A stretch of DNA of 13,918 bases from UBA11650 sp963997925 (GTDB taxonomy: Bacteria > Chloroflexota > Dehalococcoidia > Lucifugimonadales > UBA3495). A program made the translations under genes and the position numbers. Location: contig CAXEOX010000083.1 in assembly GCA_963997925.1 (NCBI GenBank), forward strand, positions 1 to 13,918. Direction: 5' to 3'. Numbering within the stretch: the stretch's first letter is position 1; each line of letters opens with the position of its first letter. Under the pieces are notes generated by a model. That model did no database searches, was not told the origin of the DNA, and saw only the letters and a program-made list of their open reading frames with translations. Shown one piece after another: positions 6,777 to 13,124 of this stretch.

Positions 6777-7547
6777 ATGCAAACCAACACCACCAAAGTA
6801 AAGCTGGCCGAAGGAAAGGTAGTTTACGGGGCAATCATCAACCGGTATGCCCCCGACCAAGTTGAGCTCTTCGGAGCTCTGGGCTACGACTTCGTAATGA
6901 TTGATTGCGAGCACGGTCCCATGGACCTAGATCAAGTAGAGCATATGGTTCGGGCCGGAGAGGTTTTCGGCATCACGCCCATCACCCGTATCCCGAACCA
7001 TGAGGACGATACGATCCTCCGGTTTCTGGACCGGGGTGTTCAGGGTCTCATCGTGCCCCATATCAATACCCAGGAAGATGCCGAAGCCGTGGCCCGAGCA
7101 TCCCGCTACTATCCCGACGGACACCGGGGAATGGCCGGGGGTGGACGGGCTCACAATTACGGAGTGGGCACGACTCGTGACGAATCTACCGCCTGGGTCA
7201 ATTCCAACATCCTGGTCATCCCTATGATTGAGGAGACCGAGGCCGTGGAAAACCTGGACGCCATTCTCGGCGTGCCGGGTGTGGACGTACTGCACGTGGC
7301 TTCCGGTGACTTGGGCCAGAGCATGGGCAACCCAGGCCCAGCCGAAGTCCGACGGCTGATGAGTCAAGTGGTCCCCAAGATAAGGGCCGGAGGAATCAAC
7401 GTGGGGGTGGGTGGCAACAATGTTGCGGATGCCGCCGGGATCGCCGAATTTGTCAAATTGGGTGCCAACTTCGTGACCGTATCGGCCCAGGGACTGCTGC
7501 GGCTTGGGGCTGAGGACTTTAAAAAGCGGATGGATGCTGAGCTTTAG
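6777..7547 (+). CDS. HpcH/HpaI-family aldolase (2-keto-3-deoxy sugar acid / hydroxy-oxo-diacid aldolase type)
   Basis: This 256-residue class II, metal-dependent cytosolic aldolase of the pyruvate/PEP superfamily would split or form 2-keto-4-hydroxy acids, releasing pyruvate plus an aldehyde. Motifs in order: DCEHGP with catalytic-type H46 (41-48), R71 in TRIPN, GVQGLIVPHINT (87-98), the tyrosine/glycine stretch YYPDGHRG (111-118), metal ligand E152 in PMIEETEAV, and metal ligand D178 in ASGDLGQSMG. Length is normal for the family. The start is ATG at 6777 with AAGGAG at 6765-6770, six bases away. No catabolic partner genes are adjacent, so the true substrate (4-hydroxy-2-oxoheptanedioate, 2-keto-3-deoxyrhamnonate or another) cannot be assigned. 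It stands alone, followed by a repeat element rather than another gene. Confidence 0.93.
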   Translation: MQTNTTKVKLAEGKVVYGAIINRYAPDQVELFGALGYDFVMIDCEHGPMDLDQVEHMVRAGEVFGITPITRIPNHEDDTILRFLDRGVQGLIVPHINTQEDAEAVARASRYYPDGHRGMAGGGRAHNYGVGTTRDESTAWVNSNILVIPMIEETEAVENLDAILGVPGVDVLHVASGDLGQSMGNPGPAEVRRLMSQVVPKIRAGGINVGVGGNNVADAAGIAEFVKLGANFVTVSAQGLLRLGAEDFKKRMDAEL

Positions 7548-7575
7548 GGGCTTACCGCGGACTAGCTTCAGCGCT

Positions 7576-7712
7576 GTCCTTCGACAAGCTCAGGACGAAC
7601 GGGGGGTGAGGCCTGATTACGTTCGGGGTGAAATCATCTCCTGCTCACGATGATGCCATATCCCCGTTTGTGGTTAGCCCTTTGGCTGAGCTCAGGACAG
7701 GCTTGTCGAACC
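7576..7712. repeat. REP/MITE-like element with inverted ends
   Basis: The left end contains TTCGACAAGC (7580-7589) within a small hairpin, GTCCT 7576-7580 pairing with AGGAC 7592-7596. The right end has the inverse, GCTTGTCGAA (7701-7710), next to TGAGCTCA and CAGGAC. The ends are about 110 bases apart and enclose sequence with no gene. The left core is followed by GAACGGGG and the right arm is preceded by CCCCGTTTGT, so the inverted match extends inward imperfectly. It occupies the gap between two convergent genes and may act as a terminator. No transposase is present. Confidence 0.6.
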
Positions 7713-7728
7713 ACGTGCCTTATGCAGC

Positions 7729-8409
7729 CTAGCCAGGTTCTTCCTCGGATTCCTGGGCCTCAGGCCCAGCTTGTTGGGCGGCAGCCGCTTGTGCTTGCTG
7801 TTGCGCAGCCCACTGTTGGATCCAGGTTCGGAAGTCGGCAAGGGCCGGGGGCGCGACGAAAAATACTTCGATGTCCTCGGCGAACTGGACTTGGTGGCGT
7901 TCGTTAATCATCAATAGTCCGACTTCATTCTCGCCCAGGGTCTCGTCTATCTGGGTACCGATATTTTCGTATCTGCTGTGGTTGCGCTCGGTCATCCACT
8001 CGTTGAGGGCCAGAGCTACCTTTTCAGTCATCAGCGGGACCATCAAACACCGTTGCAGGTCCAACGCCTCCAACAGAATCTCCTGGTCTTCCGTGGCTTC
8101 CAGGACCGCTCCCGCCTCACATTTGGCCGCGATTAGCCCGTGGCTGCGCTGGTCCATAGCTTCCAGTTGCTTCAGGCCTTCTTCGCCACCGGAGGTCAGG
8201 CTTTCGTGATAGATGTGATGCAGACCGCCCAGCTTGGACTGCAGGTCCGATATCTGGGCTTGGACCTGCTCCCAGTAACGCTGCAGGATGGCTGCGCCTT
8301 CCTCGGAGGCGGTTGGAGGACCGTAAAGCAGCGGCACCAACAGCAACTTTCTCTTGCCGCTGAACCGGTCGGTGCTGGGCCGTTCCATGCGGGATAGCTC
8401 TTGCGACAT
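7729..8409 (-). CDS. Conserved hypothetical protein with Gln/Ala-rich, acidic tail
   Basis: This 226-residue soluble protein has no signal peptide or clear membrane segment. After a short polar N-terminus comes KLLLVPLLYG (21-30), then long amphipathic, probably coiled helices (38-160), a beta-like section EVGLLMINERHQVQF (162-176) with EVFFVAPPAL (181-190), and a low-complexity tail AAQQQAQAAAAQQ (201-213) ending in acidic residues. It looks like a family of unknown function that I associate with Chloroflexota; I assign no activity. The start at 8409 is fixed by GGAGGGG five bases upstream; an in-frame ATG at 8481 would add 24 residues that include this ribosome-binding site. It lies downstream of the histidine kinase on the same strand, but the 104-base gap holds its own predicted promoter, so co-regulation is uncertain. 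Confidence 0.82.
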   Translation of the reverse strand: MSQELSRMERPSTDRFSGKRKLLLVPLLYGPPTASEEGAAILQRYWEQVQAQISDLQSKLGGLHHIYHESLTSGGEEGLKQLEAMDQRSHGLIAAKCEAGAVLEATEDQEILLEALDLQRCLMVPLMTEKVALALNEWMTERNHSRYENIGTQIDETLGENEVGLLMINERHQVQFAEDIEVFFVAPPALADFRTWIQQWAAQQQAQAAAAQQAGPEAQESEEEPG

Positions 8410-8479
8410 TTGTTCCCCTCCGAAAAAGGAGCATAAGTCCCCGGACAATGCGGTACAGAAATGGGCAGCGCCGGGATAC

Positions 8480-8488
8480 ATTCTAGCA
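8480..8488 (-). promoter_or_regulatory. Extended -10 promoter element for the gene at 7729-8409
   Basis: On the minus strand this reads TGCTAGAAT: TGN plus a 5/6 match to TATAAT. A start near 8473 gives a leader of about 64 bases, ending in the strong ribosome-binding site before ATG 8409. A T-run lies just upstream. No convincing -35 is seen. Confidence 0.45.
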
Positions 8489-8513
8489 AAAAAGGCCGGA
8501 ACTGACGGGGGCT

Positions 8514-9770
8514 TTACTCCGCAGCAACTCCGCTCAGCGGCAAACTGATGATAAAGGTGGAGCCTGCGGGTCGGCCCTCTTCTTCCCCTTCGGTCCTGGT
8601 CTCTACCTGGATGTCGCCTCCGTGCCCACGGACAATCTCCCGGGCGATGGCCAATCCCAACCCGGTGCCATGCTCTTTACCCGAGGTGACGAAGGGTTCA
8701 AATATCCTGGGGCGAAGTTGCTCAGGAATGCCAGTGCCCGTATCGGTCACGGCCAACTCCCAAGAATCCCCCACAACCCGGCTACTGATGGTCAATCGCC
8801 CGCCCTTGGGCATGGCGTCGGCGGCATTACCTGCGATGTTTATGACAACCCGGCGCAAACGATCGGCGTCGATGTGCACCGGTCCCCGATGGTCGAATCG
8901 GGTAATCAAAACCACGTTGGATGCGTCCAAGTCTTCCCGCAGGTATTCGATGATTCGGTCCAGCCATCGGCCCACCTCAACCTCCTGGGCTTGCAGGCTG
9001 ATGTTGCCCCGGGAATAGTCCAACAATTCCTGGGTCATGGAAAGAAAACGGTCCACGTCCTCCAGTATCAAGTCGGAGAACGTCTGCCGCCGCTCGGCGT
9101 CCATGTCCGGGTTGGCCAGCAGTTCGGCGAATCCCCGTATGACCGACATGGGCTTTTTCAGATCGTGGATTATTGACGATGCCATCCGGCCGATGACCGA
9201 AAGCTGCTCGGATTGAACCATGCTCTCGACCAAACGAGCGTTCTCGATGGCGACGGCCGCTTGGTTGGCCACAACCTCCAATAGCTTGCCGTCGGTCTCG
9301 GTGAACCTTGGGTCGCCCCGCTTGTTAATCACTTCAAGCACGCCCAAGAGTTCGTCCCGTCTCTTGATGGGCGTTGCCAATATACTGCGGGTGGTAAATC
9401 CAGATTTTCTATCGTTGGTGGGGTCCCATCGTGGATCATTCTGAGCATCTTCCACCAACACAAAAGTATTGGTGGAGGCGGCAGCTCCCAGGATTCCCTG
9501 CTCGATGGCCTGGCTCAGGTGCTTGACGCTATCGCTTTCTTCACCGGAGGCGAACTTGATGTGCAACCGGTTGTCTTCGGGGTCGTAGAGGGCGATGCAA
9601 CTGGCTTCAGCCTCCACTGCGGCTTCCGCCTCCTGCATGATGAGGTTAAGCAGCTCCTCCAGGTTATCGATGGAGCTGATGAATCTGTTCACCTGATAAA
9701 AAGTATCGACCTGCAACCTGAGGAGTTCCGTCTCACGCTGCGGACCCGCGCTGGTGTTCATAAAGTCCAC
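8514..9770 (-). CDS. GAF-domain sensor histidine kinase
   Basis: This 418-residue protein is cytosolic, without membrane segments or signal peptide. Residues about 25-185 form a GAF sensor domain (core VINKRGDPRFTETDGKLLEVVANQAAVAIENARL, here abbreviated by its ends at 147-180). A dimerisation/phosphoacceptor helix follows, with H202 in SSIIHDLKKP. The HATPase_c domain has an N box around N311/N315 (VVINIAGNAADAMP), the G1 box DTGTGIP (343-349), EPF (358-360) and the G2 box GTGLGLAI (368-375). It should autophosphorylate H202 in response to a small molecule, light or redox cue read by the GAF domain. No response regulator lies in the window, so it is an orphan kinase here. The start is ambiguous: GTG at 9770 has GGAG only three bases upstream, while ATG at 9761 has it at twelve; the difference is three residues. 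Confidence 0.93.
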   Translation of the reverse strand: MDFMNTSAGPQRETELLRLQVDTFYQVNRFISSIDNLEELLNLIMQEAEAAVEAEASCIALYDPEDNRLHIKFASGEESDSVKHLSQAIEQGILGAAASTNTFVLVEDAQNDPRWDPTNDRKSGFTTRSILATPIKRRDELLGVLEVINKRGDPRFTETDGKLLEVVANQAAVAIENARLVESMVQSEQLSVIGRMASSIIHDLKKPMSVIRGFAELLANPDMDAERRQTFSDLILEDVDRFLSMTQELLDYSRGNISLQAQEVEVGRWLDRIIEYLREDLDASNVVLITRFDHRGPVHIDADRLRRVVINIAGNAADAMPKGGRLTISSRVVGDSWELAVTDTGTGIPEQLRPRIFEPFVTSGKEHGTGLGLAIAREIVRGHGGDIQVETRTEGEEEGRPAGSTFIISLPLSGVAAE

Positions 9771-9820
9771 GTACTCCGCTTGAGGTTATCGAAAACTAAC
9801 GGCAGGGTCGAATTGCCGCT

Positions 9821-9850
9821 AGTATAACCCCGCAAGCATACGTACGTCAG
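9821..9850 (-). promoter_or_regulatory. Candidate promoter of the histidine kinase gene
   Basis: On the minus strand: -35 CTGACG (9845-9850), an 18-base spacer and -10 TATACT (9821-9826), each hexamer matching the consensus at four or five positions. It has no TGN extension, unlike the other promoters here. The predicted start is about 45 bases before the GTG. Confidence 0.35.
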
Positions 9851-9870
9851 CCGGGAAAAACACCATAGTC

Positions 9871-9890
9871 ATAAGGGTGCGCACCCCTAT
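9871..9890. promoter_or_regulatory. 20-base near-perfect palindrome, candidate operator
   Basis: ATAAGGGTGCGCACCCCTAT reads the same on both strands except for one base pair set (positions 4 and 17 of the site), with a perfect 12-base core GGGTGCGCACCC. It lies between the divergent kinase and rpsU genes, about 20 bases upstream of the kinase -35 and 57 bases upstream of the rpsU -35, where a dimeric regulator could bind. The binding protein is unknown. Confidence 0.45.
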
Positions 9891-9946
9891 ATCCACGGCC
9901 GCTCCTCAAGACTCCATATCCTCTCCGAATGGGACGTCGTTTACAG

Positions 9947-9976
9947 TTGGCCTTATTAGTCAGGATGTGGTAAATT
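9947..9976 (+). promoter_or_regulatory. Promoter of rpsU
   Basis: A -35-like TTGGCC (9947-9952) and the extended -10 TGGTAAATT (9968-9976) are separated by an 18-base spacer. Transcription would start near 9983, giving a leader of about 28 bases with AAGGAG (9999-10004) before the ATG at 10011. Confidence 0.5.
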
Positions 9977-10010
9977 ACGCACAGTTGTAATCAGCCATAA
10001 GGAGTCTTGA

Positions 10011-10199
10011 ATGGCTTACGTAACCCCTAGGGAGGGGGAAAACCCCGAGAGCCTGGTCAACCGGTTCCGAGCTTCAGTCCAGCATTCCGGAATCCTCCGG
10101 GAGCTAAAGGATCGTCGCTTCTTCCGCTCCAAAGCTCAGAAAGAACGCTTGGCAGCCCAGCGTGCCGCACGCCGCCGCCGCCGTCAACACCGTCGTTAA
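10011..10199 (+). CDS. rpsU: Small ribosomal subunit protein bS21
   Basis: This 62-residue, very basic protein belongs to the bS21 family, which sits on the 30S platform near the 3' end of 16S rRNA and helps translation initiation. The family pattern is clear: V-x-PREGENPESLVNRFRASV, then SGILRELKDRRFFRS, then KAQKER and an Arg-rich C-terminus ending RRRRRQHRR. Length is normal for the shorter bS21 forms. ATG 10011 is preceded by AAGGAG at 9999-10004. It is monocistronic, with its own promoter and a hairpin terminator 52 bases after the TAA. It is not next to dnaG or rpoD, its classical partners in enterobacteria. Confidence 0.92.
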   Translation: MAYVTPREGENPESLVNRFRASVQHSGILRELKDRRFFRSKAQKERLAAQRAARRRRRQHRR

Positions 10200-10250
10200 G
10201 CTGGCCTACCAGCACGGTTATCTTCCCGTAGGCCGGCATCTTACCCAACT

Positions 10251-10282
10251 GGGCACTGTTTGACAGTGCCCGTTTCTTCTTC
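10251..10282 (+). terminator. Intrinsic terminator after rpsU
   Basis: A perfect 8-base stem GGGCACTG (10251-10258) and CAGTGCCC (10264-10271) closes on the loop TTTGA and is followed by a T-rich tract, GTTTCTTCTTC. Flanking AAC/GTT bases can extend the stem with one mismatch. The T tract is interrupted by C but otherwise fits a rho-independent terminator. Confidence 0.75.
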
Positions 10283-10397
10283 GCCCTCCGTATAACCTAA
10301 CCTGCCCTGGCGCCCAAACCTTGGGCCACCCACATCATCATTCCTAACCTCTATCACCGCGATTATTCTCTTTCTGGCCGCATTCGAGGAACAACAC

Positions 10398-11090
10398 ATG
10401 GCCAAAATCGGAAACGGGTACGGTAGCGAATGCCACCTGATGCGCTGGATGGGCAGACATCGGAATCTATTCGACCAATCTGTCTCTGAGTCTGTCGGAA
10501 GACCGGGTTCTCCAATACATTGGCTGGATTTTAACTTTGCTCCGAATAATCCATGGCCTGACGCCGAACTCAAGGGACTCGAATTTCTGTACGATCGGCC
10601 AGGACTCAAAAGCAAGTGGCAGAAGTTCTGGCCTACTCAAGGAGGCGTACAGAATTGGGACGCGGTAGGTTGGATAGGAAAAGGAGCAAATCAAGAACTG
10701 CTCTTGCTAGAGGCGAAGTCCCACGTTAAGGAGATGACAACCAACTGCGGGGCGACTAGTGCAACAAGCATCGAGAAAATAACTTCCGCCTTCGATGAAG
10801 TGAAGCGAAACCTGGGAGCCCGCCCAGATTCCGACTGGTTCCACAAGTATTACCAGGCCGCTAACAGGATGGCGACGCTCTATTTTTTGCAACGCGAAGA
10901 CGTGCCCGCCCATCTGATTTTCCTTGACTTTCTAGGAGACCGAGTACCCGGTAAGCAGTGTCCCCAAACCCCAAATGGATGGAAGCCTGCCATCAGCAAT
11001 CAATGGGCACATCTCGGCCTCACAGACAACCATCTTTTGGCCGACCGAGTACACAGCCTCTTCTTGCCGATATCCATTCCTTTGCCCTGA
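10398..11090 (+). CDS. Hypothetical protein with PD-(D/E)XK nuclease-like signature
   Basis: This 230-residue protein has no signal peptide or membrane segment. The middle reads QNWDAVGWIG (85-94) followed by ELLLLEAKSHV (100-110): D88 then E105-x-K107 across two strands, the layout of the PD-(D/E)XK nuclease core. E11 in the first helix (GYGSECHLMRW) could be the extra acidic residue of that fold. The C-terminal half has aromatic helices (DWFHKYYQAANRMATLYFL), a strand AHLIFLDFLGDRVPG and LFLPI at the end. I know of no named function; nuclease activity is inferred from the motif only. ATG 10398 has GAGGA about seven bases upstream. Five sampled lines (10441-10740) are about 51% GC by my count, lower than several neighbours. 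It is a single gene between the rpsU terminator and a convergent hydrolase, with no methylase or other defence gene beside it. Confidence 0.8.
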   Translation: MAKIGNGYGSECHLMRWMGRHRNLFDQSVSESVGRPGSPIHWLDFNFAPNNPWPDAELKGLEFLYDRPGLKSKWQKFWPTQGGVQNWDAVGWIGKGANQELLLLEAKSHVKEMTTNCGATSATSIEKITSAFDEVKRNLGARPDSDWFHKYYQAANRMATLYFLQREDVPAHLIFLDFLGDRVPGKQCPQTPNGWKPAISNQWAHLGLTDNHLLADRVHSLFLPISIPLP

Positions 11091-11140
11091 TTCCAGTTGG
11101 ATTCGAAAGGTTCAACCACGGCTGCGGAAATGCGAGGCGC

Positions 11141-12001
11141 CTAAACCTGTATCCGCATCAACTCCTCAGAGAAGATCAACTGCCCATCGTATATGCGGCG
11201 GACGTCGCCGATGCCTTTTTCCATCGGGCCATGACCGGATAGGTGGGGTCCGACGTGAACCAGCACCAACTTCTTTACTCCAGCCTCCTGAGCCATGCGC
11301 GCCGCTCCGGTGGTGCCGCACTGACCGGGGGCTTCTCCACTCTCGTCCATGACCTCCTGATCGTCCCAACACATGCACAGCATCATGTCGGCGCCCTTGG
11401 CCAGATCGATAACGCTCTGGCAGGGCTGGGTATCACCGGTGAACACCACGCTGCCGTCGGGCGTGTCCACCCGGTAGGCCAGGGAATCCAGATAGGGTTG
11501 GACATGCTCAGCATTGGCCGAGGTCACTTGCCAGTCGCTGCCGCTGTAAACCGGCCCAACCCCTATATCCTTCGCGTCCACTGAGGGAACCGGTCTGGGC
11601 AACGTGCCGCCACGGTTGACGAACACCTTCTGGCTCAGGGGATGATTAACGCGGGCCTTCCAATCGTGGGAAAAGAGACCGTCCTCTCCGATGATGCCCT
11701 CGGTGATTTTCTCAGTAAGGGTAGGTCCGAACACCTTTAGCTGATTCTCCTTGCCGATGCTCTGGTCCCAACGGCAAAGCAAGAAGCAGGGGTAGTCGAT
11801 GTCATGGTCGAAATGGTGGTGCGTGAAAAACAGGTAGTCTATCTCAGTGGGAAACAGACCTGCTTTCACCAGCTTGTGAGTGGCCGCCGGGCCGCAGTCG
11901 AACATCAGCGACTGATTGCCGATCTTGATAACGTGGGCGCTGCCGAACCGTTCCGCGGTTGGAGTGGGAGTACCCCCGCCAAGTACGAATATTTCCGCCA
12001 T
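11141..12001 (-). CDS. Metallo-beta-lactamase-fold hydrolase (RNase Z / arylsulfatase-like)
   Basis: This 286-residue cytosolic protein is a probable two-zinc hydrolase. Metal ligands are visible in order: THHHFDH giving H61, H63, D65 and H66; H166 in SANAEHVQPY; D190 in VVFTGDTQPC; and H249 in LVLVHVGPHLSG. The N-terminus MAEIFVLGGGTPTPT and the FDCG loop are typical of the RNase Z-like branch, as is the C-terminal His on a strand. Many such proteins act on phosphodiesters or sulfate/phosphate esters; the substrate here is unknown, and it lacks an obvious RNase Z exosite arm. The start at 12001 is preceded by GAGG seven bases upstream; an in-frame upstream start at 12103 would add 34 basic residues without family character. 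It ends 50 bases from the convergent gene at 10398-11090. Confidence 0.9.
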   Translation of the reverse strand: MAEIFVLGGGTPTPTAERFGSAHVIKIGNQSLMFDCGPAATHKLVKAGLFPTEIDYLFFTHHHFDHDIDYPCFLLCRWDQSIGKENQLKVFGPTLTEKITEGIIGEDGLFSHDWKARVNHPLSQKVFVNRGGTLPRPVPSVDAKDIGVGPVYSGSDWQVTSANAEHVQPYLDSLAYRVDTPDGSVVFTGDTQPCQSVIDLAKGADMMLCMCWDDQEVMDESGEAPGQCGTTGAARMAQEAGVKKLVLVHVGPHLSGHGPMEKGIGDVRRIYDGQLIFSEELMRIQV

Positions 12002-12050
12002 TTTCTTTCCTCTTCTCCTATTCCGGTATGACCACCGGCCATTGCCCCTC

Positions 12051-12059
12051 AGAATACCA
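12051..12059 (-). promoter_or_regulatory. Extended -10 promoter element for the MBL-fold hydrolase
   Basis: On the minus strand this reads TGGTATTCT: TGN plus a 4/6 match to TATAAT. A start near 12044 leaves a leader of about 43 bases. The -35 region (TTACTT at a 17-base spacing) is poor. Confidence 0.4.
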
Positions 12060-12143
12060 TCCGGTAATGACCAAAGTAACCTTCCCATCGCATTCCCAAG
12101 CACAAGCGGAACATTAAAGCCGTGCTCCCGGCATGGAATCTCA

Positions 12144-12172
12144 TTGACAGTCCAAAGTGGTGCTGGTAGATT
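12144..12172 (+). promoter_or_regulatory. Strong promoter of the FmdB-dtd operon
   Basis: A perfect TTGACA (12144-12149), a 17-base spacer and the extended -10 TGGTAGATT (12164-12172) make this the best promoter in the window. Transcription would begin near 12179, about 57 bases before the TTG start at 12236. Confidence 0.75.
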
Positions 12173-12235
12173 GGGTTAGTTGGTCTTGTTTGATCGGCTT
12201 TCTTAATAAGTACCTTTCCTCATAGGAGTATCCGC

Positions 12236-12595
12236 TTGCCACGTTACGACTATCGTTGCACTTCTTGTGGCGACGAATTCGAATTAACCCAAACCTTCAG
12301 TGAGGCGGGGAAGGGAACCTGCCCGGTATGTTCCGGAGCAGGACAACGAGTATTTCACGCCGTACCGGTGATTTACAAAGGCTCCGGCTTTTACACAACG
12401 GATTACGGACGGCCCAAGCCCCCGGTGGAATCCGGCAGCAAGGACAGTTCCTCTAGCAAGGAAAGTAAAACTTCCACCTCGGAAAGTTCCTCCAGCAGCT
12501 CGGATAGTTCTTCATCCTCCAGCGACTCATCTTCAAGTTCTTCCTCAAGCTCGTCCGACTCCAAGAGCGAGAGTTCGGCCAAGTCCGGCGACTAA
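12236..12595 (+). CDS. FmdB-family putative regulatory zinc-ribbon protein with poly-serine tail
   Basis: This 119-residue protein begins with the classic FmdB pattern MPRYDYRCTSCGDEFE; C8, C11, C29 and C32 form a zinc ribbon, followed by YKGSGFYTTDYG (47-58). The family was named for a proposed regulator of formamidase/amidase genes, but its general role is unknown. Residues about 66-119 are a disordered tail, mostly serine with some Asp, Lys and Glu. All six serine codons are used there, so the tail is kept as protein rather than being a DNA repeat. Such tails occur on FmdB proteins of Chloroflexota and Actinobacteria. The start is TTG at 12236, fixed by the family N-terminus and AGGAG at 12224-12228. 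dtd follows 64 bases later, probably in the same transcript. Confidence 0.9.
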   Translation: MPRYDYRCTSCGDEFELTQTFSEAGKGTCPVCSGAGQRVFHAVPVIYKGSGFYTTDYGRPKPPVESGSKDSSSSKESKTSTSESSSSSSDSSSSSSDSSSSSSSSSSDSKSESSAKSGD

Positions 12596-12659
12596 GCGCA
12601 CGGCTGCGGTTGAGTGCCAAGGATCGCACTCGTAGCGGCATCGAAGAGGATTAGCGGCG

Positions 12660-13124
12660 TTGCGAGCCTTGATCCAACGAGTATCCGAAGCCTCGGTGAC
12701 CGTAGAAGATCAAGAGGTTGGGCGCATCGGCTCCGGCTTGCTGGTTTTTCTTGGATTCACCAGCAGCGACGAGGAAACAGACTCCCTTTACCTTGTAGAT
12801 AAAGTCGTGAATCTGCGGATATTCGCAGACGACGACAACCGTTTCAATCGCTCCGCCCTTGATGTGGGGGCGGAGCTTCTTTTAGTCAGCCAATTCACCC
12901 TGTATGCGGATACCCGGAAGGGACGCCGCCCGGATTTCAATCAGGCCGCCGGTCCCGATCAAGCGGGAGAAGCCTACGATCAGGCGGTGGAGCTGTTCCG
13001 AAAGACCGGGCTGACGGTGGCTACCGGCCAGTTCCAGGAATACATGCAGGTCCGTATACAGAACGACGGCCCGGTCACGATTATGCTTGATAGCGCCGAC
13101 CGGAACCGTCCTCGCCGAGGCTAG
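12660..13124 (+). CDS. dtd: D-aminoacyl-tRNA deacylase (Dtd)
   Basis: This 154-residue homodimeric cytosolic enzyme hydrolyses D-amino acids (and mischarged glycine) from tRNA, protecting translation fidelity. Family signatures are clear: MRALIQRVSEASVTV at the start, VGAELLLVSQFTLYADTRKGRRPDF with the SQFTL active-site motif, and the Gly-cisPro motif in NDGPVT near the C-terminus. Length is typical. The initiator is TTG at 12660: the family N-terminus leaves no other choice, and GAGGA (12646-12650) is nine bases upstream. It is likely the second gene of the FmdB operon. Its TAG stop overlaps the TAG stop of the convergent DinB-like gene within the palindrome CTAG at 13121-13124. Confidence 0.95.
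   Translation: MRALIQRVSEASVTVEDQEVGRIGSGLLVFLGFTSSDEETDSLYLVDKVVNLRIFADDDNRFNRSALDVGAELLLVSQFTLYADTRKGRRPDFNQAAGPDQAGEAYDQAVELFRKTGLTVATGQFQEYMQVRIQNDGPVTIMLDSADRNRPRRG

Noticed and set aside
9771..10010. A tRNA or small RNA gene between the kinase and rpsU
   Set aside because: No cloverleaf arms, T-loop sequence or terminator could be found; the region is explained by two promoters and a palindrome.
10308..10326. Second terminator, GCCCAA/TTGGGC hairpin at 10312-10326
   Set aside because: It has only six pairs with no T tract after it; the hairpin at 10251-10271 already explains termination.
10958..11352. Open frames over the 3' end of the PD-(D/E)XK-like gene and the hydrolase
   Set aside because: They are shadows of the two real genes, with no start signal or recognisable domain.
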